A stretch of 36,601 nucleotides of DNA from Parcubacteria group bacterium Greene0416_36 (GTDB lineage Bacteria > Patescibacteriota > Patescibacteriia > VMEV01), in NCBI GenBank assembly GCA_007375725.1, contig VMEV01000011.1:1-36601 (forward strand). The letters run 5' to 3'. The number at the start of each line of letters is the position of its first letter. Positions within the stretch are counted from its first letter, which is position 1. The position numbers and the translations under genes are program-made. The notes beneath the pieces were generated by a model that saw only the letters and a list, made by a program, of their open reading frames with translations, ran no database searches and was not told where the DNA came from. Positions 36,548 to 36,601 of this stretch are shown in pieces.

Positions 36548-36601
36548 TAGTAAATTATTTTCTTTTAAGATTTCGATTGGGGTTTTCCAATCCAGTTTTT
36601 T

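Noticed and set aside
1-36601. Recoding of UGA as glycine or tryptophan
   Set aside because: TGA ends several genes at sensible places (3017, 22326, 26599, 27097) and Trp is encoded by TGG, so the standard bacterial code holds.

Overview
The window looks like a chromosomal segment of an ultra-small, host-dependent bacterium of the Candidate Phyla Radiation (Patescibacteria). The evidence is the set of secreted proteins typical of that group: a two-copy 'GEAWY...RYYLGRP.DA' surface module, a 127-residue 'GDK.L.Y..AKRAILYDP' membrane protein, a FecR protein with a DUF5667-like middle, an archaeal-type cytidylate kinase, a single Xer recombinase and compact gene packing. UGA is used as a stop codon (genes ending at 3017, 22326, 26599 and 27097), so the Gracilibacteria/Absconditabacteria UGA-Gly code is excluded. 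Peregrinibacteria or a Parcubacteria-like lineage would fit, but the sequence alone does not settle this.

Layout. 1-7.4 kb: a small hypothetical gene, a lipase-maturation-factor-like membrane protein, a multi-pass membrane protein, then a leftward pair of large secreted proteins (540 and 695 aa) and a small anchored protein. 7.5-12 kb: a rightward run with a membrane-anchored transglycosylase-like protein, a Gre factor, an ABC-F ATPase with an attenuator-like hairpin next to its start, and a VIT1/CCC1-type transporter. 12.0-14.8 kb: an accessory pocket with a possible MITE, an intact IS5-type insertion sequence, a small gene left next to the IS end, a decayed frameshifted YceI gene and a secreted nuclease. 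14.9-20.9 kb: information and nucleotide metabolism (DHH-like protein, DUF1858/HesB-like fusion, CCA-adding enzyme, thymidine kinase-like protein, RluA pseudouridine synthase, CMP kinase, ribosomal protein L19). 21.0-21.9 kb: tRNA-Leu, tRNA-Val, a small membrane protein and tRNA-Ala. 22.0-26.6 kb: a small basic protein, then a copper operon (csoR, copA, a 43-aa membrane peptide absent from the ORF track, an HMA-SafE/DsbD-like membrane protein and a cupredoxin-like protein). 26.6-28.7 kb: msrA, a second secreted nuclease and trxB. 28.8-36.6 kb: a Ca-type P2A ATPase, a large FecR protein, XerC/D, a regulatory intergenic region and an Rrf2/IscR-like regulator.

How the parts work together. CsoR senses Cu(I) and represses its own operon through a palindrome that fills the spacer between -35 and -10. 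CopA exports Cu(I), and the downstream HMA/SafE and cupredoxin proteins probably handle copper at or outside the membrane. MsrA and TrxB form an adjoining redox-repair group. Two secreted SNase-family nucleases suggest salvage of external nucleic acids, and the thymidine kinase-like and CMP kinase genes would then process salvaged nucleosides. Two of the three tRNA genes lack an encoded CCA end, and the CCA-adding enzyme is in the same window.

The most striking non-coding feature is a dispersed, BIME-like repeat of about 85-90 bp. It has six full and at least two degenerate copies. Each full copy is made of two unequal hairpin halves, and most copies lie 0-8 bp from a stop codon. Several other palindromic repeat types and strong intrinsic terminators are also present. 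Most genes lack a Shine-Dalgarno sequence; a minority, several of them small, have a strong one.
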